This document shows positions 1 through 7,079 of a stretch of 10,477 nt of DNA, in pieces. Numbering within the stretch: the stretch's first letter is position 1; every line of letters begins with the position of its first letter. The position numbers and the translations under genes are program-made. Below the pieces are notes generated by a model, which was given only the letters and a program-made list of their open reading frames with translations, made no database searches and was not told where the DNA came from. The DNA is from Planctomycetota bacterium (GTDB lineage: Bacteria; Planctomycetota; PLA2; JAEUHO01), in assembly GCA_024639415.1 (NCBI GenBank), contig JAHEIK010000098.1:1-10477 (forward strand). The letters are read 5' to 3'.

Positions 1-708
1 GCCCATCCGCGCGGGCTCGTCCCCCTCATGGTGCTCGAGGCGTGCCAGGCCGAGGTCGCACAGCTTCGCGACGCCGTCCTTCGTGATGATGATGTTGTCA
101 GGCTTGACGTCGCGGTGGACCAGGCCGTTGCGGTGCGCGTGGTCGAGCGCACGCGCCATCTGCAAGCCGATCTGCAGAGCGCGCTCCTCGTCCAGCGATC
201 CGCCCCGGTTGAGCAAGGACGCGACGGTCATGCCGTCGGCATACTCCATCACCAGATACCGCACGCCGCCCGACTCGCCGACGTCGATGCCGCTGATGAT
301 GTTGGTGTGGTTGAGGCGTGCGACGGCCTTGGCCTCGACGAAGAAGCGCCGGACGTACTGCTCGTCCTCGCTGAGGTGCGGCGCGAGCACCTTGATGGCG
401 ACGTCCCGATCAAGCGACAGCTGACGGGCCTTGTACACGGCCCCCATGGCGCCCTCGCCCAGCTTCTGCAGCAAGCGGTAGCCGGCGATCTGCTCCTGGC
501 CCTCGACCCGGCGGTCCTCACGCTGGAGGTCCTCGAGCTGATCCTTCTCGATGACGCCCTTCTCGAACAGGACCTCGGCGACCCCGCGCACGCGCATGCC
601 CATCTCGGCGAGATGGTTGCGCACCTTCACGGCGTCGTCGATCTGCTCCTGTGTCGCCAGACCCCTCTCGAGGATCCGCGGGATCATGCGATCGTCGTTG
701 GCTTCCAC
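1..708 (-). CDS. Hanks-type Ser/Thr protein kinase, C-terminus cut off by window
   Basis: This is a protein kinase that should transfer phosphate from ATP to Ser/Thr of unknown targets. 236 codons are visible. The start is GTG at 708, chosen because GAGGAG at 715-720 lies 6 nt upstream; an in-frame ATG follows seven codons later. Residues 1-72 form a non-kinase, charged helical module, roughly two helical hairpins of the GLATQEQI / GVIEKDQL type, resembling the N-terminal domains of GspE/MshE-like ATPases and some planctomycete kinases. The kinase domain starts near 77: glycine loop GEGAMG (84-89), VAIK lysine K106, alpha-C glutamate E125, catalytic HRD (D200) with KPDN, and metal-binding DLG (218-220) in place of DFG, a common bacterial variant. 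All catalytic residues needed are present, so it looks active. The activation loop has just begun at the edge; the rest of the C-lobe and any sensor or membrane region lie outside. It is 16 nt downstream of ybeY and probably cotranscribed. Confidence 0.93.
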   Translation of the reverse strand, partial: MEANDDRMIPRILERGLATQEQIDDAVKVRNHLAEMGMRVRGVAEVLFEKGVIEKDQLEDLQREDRRVEGQEQIAGYRLLQKLGEGAMGAVYKARQLSLDRDVAIKVLAPHLSEDEQYVRRFFVEAKAVARLNHTNIISGIDVGESGGVRYLVMEYADGMTVASLLNRGGSLDEERALQIGLQMARALDHAHRNGLVHRDVKPDNIIITKDGVAKLCDLGLARLEHHEGDEPARMG

Positions 709-724
709 GCTCGTCTCCTCGCGC

Positions 725-1186
725 CTATTCGGTCGCTGAGCGCCGGAACACGGGGGGGACCCCGAGTGCGCCCAGCGCCCTCCGCTCGGCCCTCCGCATG
801 CGTCGCCGCGCCGCGGGGTCGTGGTCCTCGTACCCCAGCAGATGCAGGACGCCGTGGACGGCGTAGAGCAGGAGCTCATGGTACGCGGGATGCCCTCGCT
901 CGGCCGCCTCGCGGCGGGCCGTGTCTGCCGAAACGAGCACCTCGCCGACCAGGACCGGAGCCTCCACGAACGGGAAGCTCAGGACGTCCGTCGGGTAGTC
1001 GTGGCCGAGGCTGTCGCGGTTGACGGCCTGCATGCGCTCGTCGTCGAGGACGGCGAAGCTGAACTCGACGTCCTGTCCGGCCAAATCGGCCGCGTAGCGA
1101 GCGAGGCGCTGGAGGTCGGCCTGCAGCCGGCGCCGGCCGCCGGGTACCCGGGCTACGTGAATGGCGACGTCGGTGGACGCCTTCAC
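725..1186 (-). CDS. ybeY: Endoribonuclease / rRNA maturation factor YbeY
   Basis: YbeY is a cytoplasmic metal-dependent RNase-like protein involved in 16S rRNA 3'-end maturation and ribosome quality control. The 153-residue product matches the usual family length. Visible family motifs are PTDVLSFPF (65-73), GEVLVSADTARREA (81-94) and the metal site HGVLHLLGYEDHD (111-123). The start is GTG at 1186, whose last two bases form part of the phoH stop (GTGA overlap), which implies translational coupling; longer in-frame extensions run back inside phoH and are artefacts. Two details differ from the textbook family. The third metal histidine (H122) is six residues after the second (H115) rather than five. 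The strongly conserved YR before the PT motif is S59-L60 here, so the arginine found in the E. coli protein is missing. These may be lineage variants. The stop is 16 nt before the kinase start. Confidence 0.95.
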   Translation of the reverse strand: MKASTDVAIHVARVPGGRRRLQADLQRLARYAADLAGQDVEFSFAVLDDERMQAVNRDSLGHDYPTDVLSFPFVEAPVLVGEVLVSADTARREAAERGHPAYHELLLYAVHGVLHLLGYEDHDPAARRRMRRAERRALGALGVPPVFRRSATE

Positions 1187-2202
1187 CGCGGTCCCGCCTC
1201 GTTCTCCGCGGCGCGCCTCTCGTCGTCCCGCTCGTAGGCGTCGACGATGCGCTGTACGAGCGCGTGGCGCTGGATGTCCTGCGCCTGGAAGCGGATGATC
1301 TCGAGTCCCTTGACACCGTCGAGCACCTCGATGCTGTCGACGAGACCGGACCGTGTCGACTCGGGCAGGTCGATCTGCGTGACGTCGCCGTTGATGACGA
1401 CCTTCGAGCCCTCGCCCATGCGCGTCAGGAACATCTTCATCTGCGCGGTCGTGGTGTTCTGCGCCTCGTCCAAGATGATGAACGCGCCCTTGAGCGTACG
1501 GCCGCGCATGTAGGCGAGCGGGACGATCTCGATGACGTCCGCGTCCATGTAGCGCTGCACTTCGCCCCACGGGATCAGCTCGCCCAGCGCGTCGTAGAGC
1601 GGACGCAAGTACGGGTTGATCTTGGCTTGGAAGTCACCTGGCAGGAAGCCGAGCTTCTCGCCGGCCTCGACGGCGGGCCGCGTCAGCACGATGCGATTGA
1701 CCTGCCCGGCGCGCAGGGAGGCGACGGCCTCGACCACGGCCAGGAAGGTCTTGCCCGTGCCGGCAGGCCCGACGGCGAACACGACGTCACGCTTCTGGAT
1801 GGCGGCGACGTAGGCTTCCTGGCGCTTCGTTCGCGGCCGCGGGCGTTTGGGGGTCGGCCCGGAGATCGCGCCGGGCGGACGCGGCGCACCACGCTGGGCG
1901 CCGCGGGCTCCACGAGGGACCCGCTTGCCGGGCTGCGTCTCGATGCCATCGCCGATGAGCAGGTCCTCGACTTCCTCGGCTGTCGGCTCCCGGGGTTGCG
2001 CGGCCCTGGCCAGCACGCGCTTCACGCGGCGGGCGACCTCCTGGACCGCGACGTCGTCGGGTCCTTCCAGGGTGAGGACGTCGTTGCGCGCGCTGATGCG
2101 CACGCCGAAGCGCTCCCGCACGGCACGCAGATGGCGGTCCATGGGCCCGAAGAGGATGCGTTGGTTGGCCTCGGCGGCCTCGGGGATGCGTTCACGCGGC
2201 AT
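1183..2202 (-). CDS. phoH: PhoH family P-loop ATPase
   Basis: PhoH-like proteins (PhoH/YbeZ) are cytoplasmic ATPases linked to RNA metabolism and usually encoded next to ybeY, as here. The product is 339 residues, typical of the family. Residues 1-75 form a small alpha/beta nucleic-acid-binding (KH-like) N-terminal domain. Residues about 92-127 are a Pro/Arg/Lys-rich basic linker, probably disordered. The ATPase domain follows: Walker A GPAGTGKT (145-152, K151), a TRPAVEAGEKLGFLPGD stretch (174-190) characteristic of PhoH, Walker B FIILDEAQN (241-249, D245/E246), and NGDVTQIDLP (271-280), the typical sensor region. It starts at ATG 2202. There is no SD before it, but TACACT sits 6 nt upstream, which suits a leaderless transcript. 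It overlaps ybeY by 4 nt. The phosphate-starvation link of the name comes from E. coli and need not hold here. Confidence 0.95.
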   Translation of the reverse strand: MPRERIPEAAEANQRILFGPMDRHLRAVRERFGVRISARNDVLTLEGPDDVAVQEVARRVKRVLARAAQPREPTAEEVEDLLIGDGIETQPGKRVPRGARGAQRGAPRPPGAISGPTPKRPRPRTKRQEAYVAAIQKRDVVFAVGPAGTGKTFLAVVEAVASLRAGQVNRIVLTRPAVEAGEKLGFLPGDFQAKINPYLRPLYDALGELIPWGEVQRYMDADVIEIVPLAYMRGRTLKGAFIILDEAQNTTTAQMKMFLTRMGEGSKVVINGDVTQIDLPESTRSGLVDSIEVLDGVKGLEIIRFQAQDIQRHALVQRIVDAYERDDERRAAENEAGPR

Positions 2203-2208
2203 CGCGGG

Positions 2209-2214
2209 AGTGTA
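2209..2214 (-). promoter_or_regulatory. Possible -10 box (TACACT) for leaderless phoH transcript
   Basis: TACACT on the minus strand fits TANNNT and ends 6 nt before the phoH ATG, so transcription would begin at about the A of the start codon. No purine-rich SD is visible in the 60 nt upstream of phoH, and I see no clear -35 hexamer at 16-18 nt. The call rests on position and on the same arrangement in front of two other genes in this window. Confidence 0.35.
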
Positions 2215-2266
2215 GTCCGGGAAGCGGCGCCGGTCGCCTAAGCGCAGCCGAGCATCTGACAGTCCG

Positions 2267-3526
2267 CTAGCGCAGCTTCTCCTGCATGATCTTGAGTATC
2301 TCTGCGTCCATCGAGGCCATGCCCTTGCGGGCGATGCGCTCCAGATTGTCGAGGGAGGCCGCGCCGGTGGCGCTCACGATGCCGTCGGTCGCAGGAATGC
2401 CCACGCCTGCCATGGCCAGGGATGCGCCGCGGAACGCGGCATCCACCGACGTCATCGTCTTGAGCCCGCAGCCCATCTTCGCGCCGTCGCAGATCATCCC
2501 GGCGACGTTGCCGACCATGTTGTTGATGGCGAGCGACATCTCCTTGGGGCCGCCGCCCTGCAGGCGGACCAGACCTGCGGCCAGGCCGATGCCGGCCCCG
2601 TTGGCGCACCCGCAGGCCGCCGACAGCGTTCCCAGTCTCTGGGTCGTCTGCGACGTGATGAGACAAGCGAGCGCCAGCGCCTCGTCGACGTCCTGCTGCC
2701 CGATGAGCGCCTCCTGCCCCCAGAGCGTGATGGGCACGGCGACCGTGATGCCCTTGTTGCCCGATCCGGCCAGGGTCATGACGGTGAAGTCCTCGCCGGA
2801 CATGCGGGCGTAGACGCCCGCGCACACGAGGCGACTGATGCGCGTCATCTGGTCGACGCCGATCAGTTCGGTGAACGCGTCCGGAAACAGCGTGAGGCCG
2901 TGGCGCGCGATCGCCAGGTTCAGCTCGCAGCCCTCGCGCAGACGAGCGCGCTCTTCGTCGGTGATGGCCGCGGCCATCTGGATCGCATCGTCGAACGTGA
3001 TGCCGCGCAGCCAGGTGCTCAAGCGCTCGGCCGCCGCGCTGCCGCCGCCACCGGGGTCCACAGGCAACTCACGCTCGAGCCCGTCGCGCTCGAGGCGCAC
3101 CAGGCGGGTGTGCCCGCCCTCGAACACGGCGCGCCCGACCCCGTTCGCGCGGACCACCCGGCAGTCCACAGAGAGCTCCGTGCGCGCGGTGTCCACGCCG
3201 ATCGTCACGGTCCCGGAGTCGATGAGGCGCTGCGCACCCTCGAGGATCCCCGGGGTGATCTCGCGGAAGCACTCCAACTCGGCGGAGGCGTCGGGCAGCA
3301 GCGCGCCGATGGCGACCGTCCACTGGATACCGGTCTTGTGACCCGAGTGCGGGATGCCCACCGCGTAGCAGTTCTTGTACATGCGCGGATCGCACACGAG
3401 GTGCACGGAGCGTACGGGCCCCGTGGCCTCGGCCGCAGCGAGCGCGGCTGCGTACGCGATCGAGGCGGGCTCCGTACAGCCGAGCGCAGGCTTCCACTCG
3501 GACGCGAGGTAGCGTGTGAAGTCCAT
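2267..3526 (-). CDS. cyuA: L-cysteine desulfidase / L-serine dehydratase alpha-like protein (UPF0597, CyuA/YhaM family)
   Basis: Characterised members of this family are oxygen-sensitive [4Fe-4S] enzymes that break L-cysteine into pyruvate, ammonia and sulfide (CdsB of Methanocaldococcus, CyuA/YhaM of E. coli); the fold is related to the serine dehydratase alpha chain. The 419-residue product is full length. It has the N-terminal WKPALGCTEPASIAYA signature (11-26) with the proposed catalytic C17, the MYKNCYAVGIPHSG region (49-62), and the C-terminal dehydratase half with SAACGCANGAGIGLAAG (302-318), MICDGAKMGCGLK (344-356) and a glycine-rich end. C305 or C307 with C346 and C353 match the spacing of cluster ligands, so an Fe-S cluster is expected. 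It starts at ATG 3526 with no SD but TAGCCT 9 nt upstream. phoH begins 64 nt downstream, so cotranscription is possible. Whether cysteine or serine is preferred cannot be read from the sequence. The symbol is by family homology. Confidence 0.85.
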   Translation of the reverse strand: MDFTRYLASEWKPALGCTEPASIAYAAALAAAEATGPVRSVHLVCDPRMYKNCYAVGIPHSGHKTGIQWTVAIGALLPDASAELECFREITPGILEGAQRLIDSGTVTIGVDTARTELSVDCRVVRANGVGRAVFEGGHTRLVRLERDGLERELPVDPGGGGSAAAERLSTWLRGITFDDAIQMAAAITDEERARLREGCELNLAIARHGLTLFPDAFTELIGVDQMTRISRLVCAGVYARMSGEDFTVMTLAGSGNKGITVAVPITLWGQEALIGQQDVDEALALACLITSQTTQRLGTLSAACGCANGAGIGLAAGLVRLQGGGPKEMSLAINNMVGNVAGMICDGAKMGCGLKTMTSVDAAFRGASLAMAGVGIPATDGIVSATGAASLDNLERIARKGMASMDAEILKIMQEKLR

Positions 3527-3535
3527 GGCGGGTGC

Positions 3536-3541
3536 AGGCTA
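3536..3541 (-). promoter_or_regulatory. Possible -10 box (TAGCCT) for the desulfidase gene
   Basis: TAGCCT on the minus strand fits TANNNT and ends 9 nt before the ATG at 3526, giving a predicted 5' leader of about 3 nt. No SD is seen. The hexamer 17 nt further upstream is TAGGTG, at best a poor -35. This is one of two divergent candidate boxes in the 103-nt spacer at 3527-3629. Confidence 0.3.
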
Positions 3542-3613
3542 GGCACGCCCGGTGGAGGCACCTAGGGAAGCGCGAGGCGTCCTCATCCGGCGCTCTCGGC
3601 GGCCCAGGCGGCG

Positions 3614-3619
3614 TAGACT
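3614..3619 (+). promoter_or_regulatory. Possible -10 box (TAGACT) for the HEAT-repeat gene
   Basis: TAGACT fits TANNNT and ends 10 nt before the ATG at 3630, giving a predicted leader of about 4 nt. It also argues for the 3630 start over the in-frame ATG at 3552, which would lie upstream of this box. No convincing -35 is visible. Confidence 0.3.
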
Positions 3620-3629
3620 GGCCGCAGGC

Positions 3630-5312
3630 ATGCGACCCCGCCACGCGCTCCTCCTCCTGCTCACCCTGGCCGCCGGCACGGCGGTCCTGCTACTGCTCGG
3701 AGGGGGCGCGGAGGAGCCGGACACGGGCGCGTGGGACGAAGCCCCGCACGAGGAGGAGGCCACCACGACCGCCGGCCTGACCTCGACGGGGGCTGCGCCC
3801 ACGCAAGCGCCTCCCGCGAAGAACCCCTTCTCCGACGTGACGGATTGGAAGGTCCTCGGACGGGGCCTGTGGCTGAACGCCGAGCGCGAGAACGCCGTGG
3901 CGCGGGCGGTCGAGTTGCTGCGCCACAAGCCCGAAGAGATTCGCAAGCTGGTGCGACGCCTGCATCCGGAAGCCGGCGAGAGCGAGCACTCCGGACAGAA
4001 CATCGTGCGCGGCGTCACGCAGACGCTCCTGAGGCTGGGCACCGGGAATCTCGACCTGCTGCTCGAGGAGCTGGACGACGAGAACGCGGTGTACCGCACG
4101 CGCGTCGTCGCCCTCATCGGCTCCTTCGGCAACGCCGCGGAGCGCCTCGTGCCCGCCCTGATCGAGCGCTTCCGCGCCATCGACGAAGACCCGCCCGCGG
4201 GCGAGGTCGCGAGCTACGTCAACGCGCTGCGCTTCATCGGCCCGGCGGCGAGCGCCATCCTGCCGGACCTGGAGGGCTGGCTGGAGGACGGGGCGACCCC
4301 GGACGTGGAAGTCGCGGCGATTCGTGCCCTGCACCGGATCGCCGGCCCCACCGACGCCGTCTTCGCGCGCTACCGCGAGGTGCTGACGTACGACGGCTGG
4401 CCCGCGCAGCGCCGCGCCGTGCTGCAGGAACTCTGCGGCCTCGGGGCCAAGGCCGCTCCCATGATCCCGCTCCTGCTCGACCTCGTCGACGAAGGGGTGC
4501 TGGACGAGGCCGCCGCCCTGCACACCATTGCGTACTTCGGCGTGGCGACCGACGAGGTGCTCGCGCGCGCCGAGCGGGGGCTGCGGGCCCTGCCCAAGGA
4601 CTGGGAGAGCCTCGGCGCGTACGGCTTCGCCCTGGCCCGCTTGGGTGAGAAGGGCATGCGGCTGCTCATGCGCTACGTCGACGAGCGCGGCCTCGCGGCA
4701 CGTGCGCTCCTACCCGTGACCTTGAAGAGCGCCGGCTTCGATCACGGCAAGATCTTCGCGCTGACGCGACCGGCGCTCGCCAGCAAGGACGCGAAGGTGC
4801 GGCTCGGTGCATGGAGGAACCTGTCCACGCTCGAGCGACTGTCTCCCGCGACCGCCGAAACCGAGTTGCTGCAAGGCCTTCGGGATGCGGACAGGGAGGT
4901 TCGCCGCGTCACGGCAAGCATCGCGTGCGCGCGCGCCGCGCCGACCCGCGCGCTGAGGACGGCGCTGCTGGCGCGCGTCGAGAACAGCGAGGAAGAACCA
5001 GAGCTGCGTGTGGAGGCCGCGAGCATGCTCGCCGAGCACGAGACGCGGCCGTCGGAGCGGCTGTACACCGCGCTGCTCGCCATCCACCGGTCCAGCCCGC
5101 ACCTCGGCGTCGCCTGGCAGATGTCGCCCTGGCTGGCCCAGCACCCCGGAACGGTCCTGCGCCTGTGGATCGAGACCACGAAGAACTCGAGCGTGATGCG
5201 CCTCTTCTGGCCGGCGATGCGCACGCTGCCCGTGGCCGTCCGCCGGCAGCACGCCGATGCGATCCGTACCCTGGGCCTCGACCCGGAGACGGGCAAGCCG
5301 TTGAAGCGCTGA
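3630..5312 (+). CDS. Membrane-anchored or secreted HEAT-repeat protein of unknown function
   Basis: The product has 560 residues and no recognisable enzyme motif. Residues 1-4 are basic and 5-23 are a strongly hydrophobic Leu/Ala run followed by GGG, so this is a signal peptide or single N-terminal membrane anchor; there is no lipobox cysteine. Residues 28-65 are an acidic, Thr/Pro/Ala-rich linker. From about 70 to 545 the chain is a series of amphipathic helix pairs of HEAT type, for example LDLLLEELDDENAVYRTRVVALI (141-163), VEVAAIRALHRI (226-237), RRAVLQELCGLGAKAAPMIP (261-280), AKVRLGAWRNLSTL (388-401) and ADREVRRVTASIACA (420-434). Such solenoids bind proteins, so a scaffold or adaptor at the cell envelope is a reasonable inference. 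An ATG at 3552 adds 26 Arg-rich residues before the hydrophobic segment; 3630 is preferred because it puts that segment at the terminus. It is the only plus-strand gene here and is not in an operon with its neighbours. Confidence 0.82.
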   Translation: MRPRHALLLLLTLAAGTAVLLLLGGGAEEPDTGAWDEAPHEEEATTTAGLTSTGAAPTQAPPAKNPFSDVTDWKVLGRGLWLNAERENAVARAVELLRHKPEEIRKLVRRLHPEAGESEHSGQNIVRGVTQTLLRLGTGNLDLLLEELDDENAVYRTRVVALIGSFGNAAERLVPALIERFRAIDEDPPAGEVASYVNALRFIGPAASAILPDLEGWLEDGATPDVEVAAIRALHRIAGPTDAVFARYREVLTYDGWPAQRRAVLQELCGLGAKAAPMIPLLLDLVDEGVLDEAAALHTIAYFGVATDEVLARAERGLRALPKDWESLGAYGFALARLGEKGMRLLMRYVDERGLAARALLPVTLKSAGFDHGKIFALTRPALASKDAKVRLGAWRNLSTLERLSPATAETELLQGLRDADREVRRVTASIACARAAPTRALRTALLARVENSEEEPELRVEAASMLAEHETRPSERLYTALLAIHRSSPHLGVAWQMSPWLAQHPGTVLRLWIETTKNSSVMRLFWPAMRTLPVAVRRQHADAIRTLGLDPETGKPLKR

Positions 5313-5446
5313 GTGAGGTCCGTGCGCATTGGGGACCGAGTCCCGGCCCGGCCCGCTCGCCCTCGCGAGGCCCACACGCATTCCCATCCGCGTCACGGCC
5401 ACGCACGCGAGTCGGCGAGCGTGCATGTCGCGTCCGACACGCCCGT

Positions 5447-5479
5447 GGGACCCGTGCGACCCCTGGTCGCATGGGACCC
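5447..5479. terminator. Long hairpin between convergent genes, abutting the pckA stop
   Basis: Left arm 5447-5461 and right arm 5465-5479 pair over 15 positions with 13 Watson-Crick pairs, one G-U and one A-A mismatch, around a 3-nt loop (5462-5464). The inner 7-bp TGCGACC/GGTCGCA stem is perfect. On the minus strand it begins at the base after the pckA TAG (5480-5482). On the plus strand it lies 135 nt past the HEAT gene stop. Neither side has a T tract, so classic intrinsic termination is not assured; it could be a U-less terminator in either direction or a 3'-end stabiliser. A smaller hairpin (TGTCG/CGACA, 5426-5439) sits beside it. Nothing else is recognisable in the 167-nt gap 5313-5479. 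Confidence 0.55.
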
Positions 5480-7075
5480 CTACGACATCTGCGCGAGGCG
5501 CGGGCCGGCGGCGCAGATCTCCGGGCTGGTGCCCGCTGCGAAGCGCTCGAAGTTCTTCTGGAACATGTCGGCCAGCAGGGCGGCCTTCTCGTCGTAGCTC
5601 GCACCGTCACCCCAGGTCGAGCGCGGATCGAGCACGTCGCTCGGGACGTCCGGGCACGTCGTGGGCACGTCGAAACCGAAGACCGGATCCGTGCGTGTCT
5701 CCACGTCGTGCAGCATGCCACTCAGCGCACCGCGCAGCAGCGCGCGCGAGTGGTGGATCGACATGCGCTCCCCCTGCCCGTACGCCCCACCGGTCCAGCC
5801 CGTGTTGACGAGCCAGCAGGTAGAGCCGTGCTGCGCCATGTGCTCGCCCAGCAACTTGGCGTATACGGCCGGGTGCAGCGGCATGAAGGGCGCGCCGAAG
5901 CACGCAGAGAAGGCCGCCTTGGGTTCGGTGATGCCCCGTTCCGTGCCCGCCACCTTCGCCGTGTAGCCGCTGATGAAGTGGTACATCGCCTGCTCGGGCG
6001 TGAGGCGCGCGATGGGCGGCAGGACGCCGAAGGCGTCGCACGTCAGCAGGATGACGTTCTTCGGGTGGTCGCCGCGGCCGCTCTCCACGACGTTCGGAAT
6101 GCTCTGGAGCGGATAGGACGCGCGTGTGTTCTCGGTGAACGAGGCGTCGTCGAGGTTGAGATGCCGCGAGCCCTCCTGGAAGGCGACGTTCTCGAGGACC
6201 GTGCCGAACATCTTCGTCGTAGCGAAGATCTGCGGCTCCGCCGCGGGCGAGAGGTTGATCACCTTCGCGTAGCAGCCACCCTCGAAGTTGAAGATGCCCT
6301 CGTCGCTCCAGCCGTGCTCGTCGTCGCCGATGAGCGCACGCTCGGGATCGGTCGAGAGCGTCGTCTTGCCCGTGCCTGACAGGCCGAAGAAGAGCGCGCT
6401 GTCGCCGTCCTCGCCGATGTTGGCCGAACAGTGCATGCCGAGCACGCCCTTCAAGGGCAGCAGGTAGTTGAGCGTCGTGAAGATCGACTTCTTGATCTCG
6501 CCGGCGTACCAGCTGCCGCCGATGAGCACGGTGCGCTTGGCGAAGTTCAGGACGACGAAGACCTCGCTGCGGGTCCCGTCGCGCTCGGGATCGGCCTTGA
6601 AGCCCGGGGTGTGGATGACGGTGAAGCCGGGCTCGAAGTCGGCCAGCTTCGACTCGTCGGGCTCCTGGATGAACATGTTGTGCGCAAAGAGGCTATGCCA
6701 CGCAGTCTGCGTGACGATGCGCACCGGCAGCCGGTGCGTCGGATCCGCGCCGGCATAGCAGTCCTGCACGTAGACGGAGCGTCCCTGGAGGTAGGCCTCC
6801 TGGCGCATACGCAGATGCTCGTACTGCTCGTCGGTGAACTTGTGGCACTCGCCCCCGTCCCACCAGACCTGACTGTCGGTGTCGCCGTCGACGACGACGA
6901 ACTTGTCCTTCGGCGAGCGCCCCGTGTACTGACCGGTGTAGGCGACGATCGGCCCCTGGTGCGCCACGCGCCCCTCGTGCTTGCGCACGATCTCCTCGTA
7001 GAGCTCCGCCACGCTCAGGTTCCAGTGGATGTCCTTGAGGTTGGGCAGGACGGTCGTGGGCAGCTTCAGGTCCAT
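5480..7075 (-). CDS. pckA: Phosphoenolpyruvate carboxykinase (ATP)
   Basis: The enzyme converts oxaloacetate plus ATP to PEP, CO2 and ADP, the entry step of gluconeogenesis from TCA-cycle acids. The 531-residue product is full length for the ATP-dependent class (E. coli about 540). Visible motifs are the substrate-binding YTGRSPKDKF (50-59, R53), the EIKKSIF lysine region (193-199, K196), metal-ligand histidine in GMHCSANIG (213-221, H215), kinase-1 P-loop GLSGTGKTTLS (231-241, K237), kinase-2 IGDDEHGW (249-256), and the C-terminal ATP-binding GITEPKAAFSACFGAPF (381-397) and VNTGW (423-427) segments. Every catalytic residue I can place is intact. The start is ATG 7075 because GAGGAGG (7080-7086) precedes it by 4 nt; an ATG ten codons upstream lacks such a site. 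It follows cdsA by 72 nt, so it may be read from the upstream operon or from its own promoter. Confidence 0.97.
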   Translation of the reverse strand: MDLKLPTTVLPNLKDIHWNLSVAELYEEIVRKHEGRVAHQGPIVAYTGQYTGRSPKDKFVVVDGDTDSQVWWDGGECHKFTDEQYEHLRMRQEAYLQGRSVYVQDCYAGADPTHRLPVRIVTQTAWHSLFAHNMFIQEPDESKLADFEPGFTVIHTPGFKADPERDGTRSEVFVVLNFAKRTVLIGGSWYAGEIKKSIFTTLNYLLPLKGVLGMHCSANIGEDGDSALFFGLSGTGKTTLSTDPERALIGDDEHGWSDEGIFNFEGGCYAKVINLSPAAEPQIFATTKMFGTVLENVAFQEGSRHLNLDDASFTENTRASYPLQSIPNVVESGRGDHPKNVILLTCDAFGVLPPIARLTPEQAMYHFISGYTAKVAGTERGITEPKAAFSACFGAPFMPLHPAVYAKLLGEHMAQHGSTCWLVNTGWTGGAYGQGERMSIHHSRALLRGALSGMLHDVETRTDPVFGFDVPTTCPDVPSDVLDPRSTWGDGASYDEKAALLADMFQKNFERFAAGTSPEICAAGPRLAQMS

Positions 7076-7079
7076 GGGG

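Noticed and set aside
28..1023. 331-codon plus-strand open frame opposite the kinase and ybeY
   Set aside because: It is antisense to the kinase, whose catalytic motifs are unambiguous. The low-complexity Arg/Pro/Gly tail marks a spurious frame.
1264..2241. 325-codon plus-strand open frame opposite phoH
   Set aside because: It is antisense to phoH, which has intact Walker motifs. The product has no recognisable fold.
2237..2278. Direct repeat AGCGCAGC near the desulfidase stop as a possible att site or operator
   Set aside because: It is only 8 nt long, sits partly in coding sequence, and no tRNA or integrase is nearby. Chance is sufficient in GC-rich DNA.
3552..3629. Longer N-terminus for the HEAT-repeat protein from ATG 3552
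   Set aside because: It would put 26 Arg-rich residues before the signal/anchor segment and no SD precedes it. The TAGACT box at 3614-3619 would be inside the gene.
4811..6379. 522-codon plus-strand open frame across the HEAT gene end and pckA
   Set aside because: It spans the stop of one real gene and the antisense of another, and its Arg/Ala-rich product resembles no protein family. It is a high-GC shadow frame.
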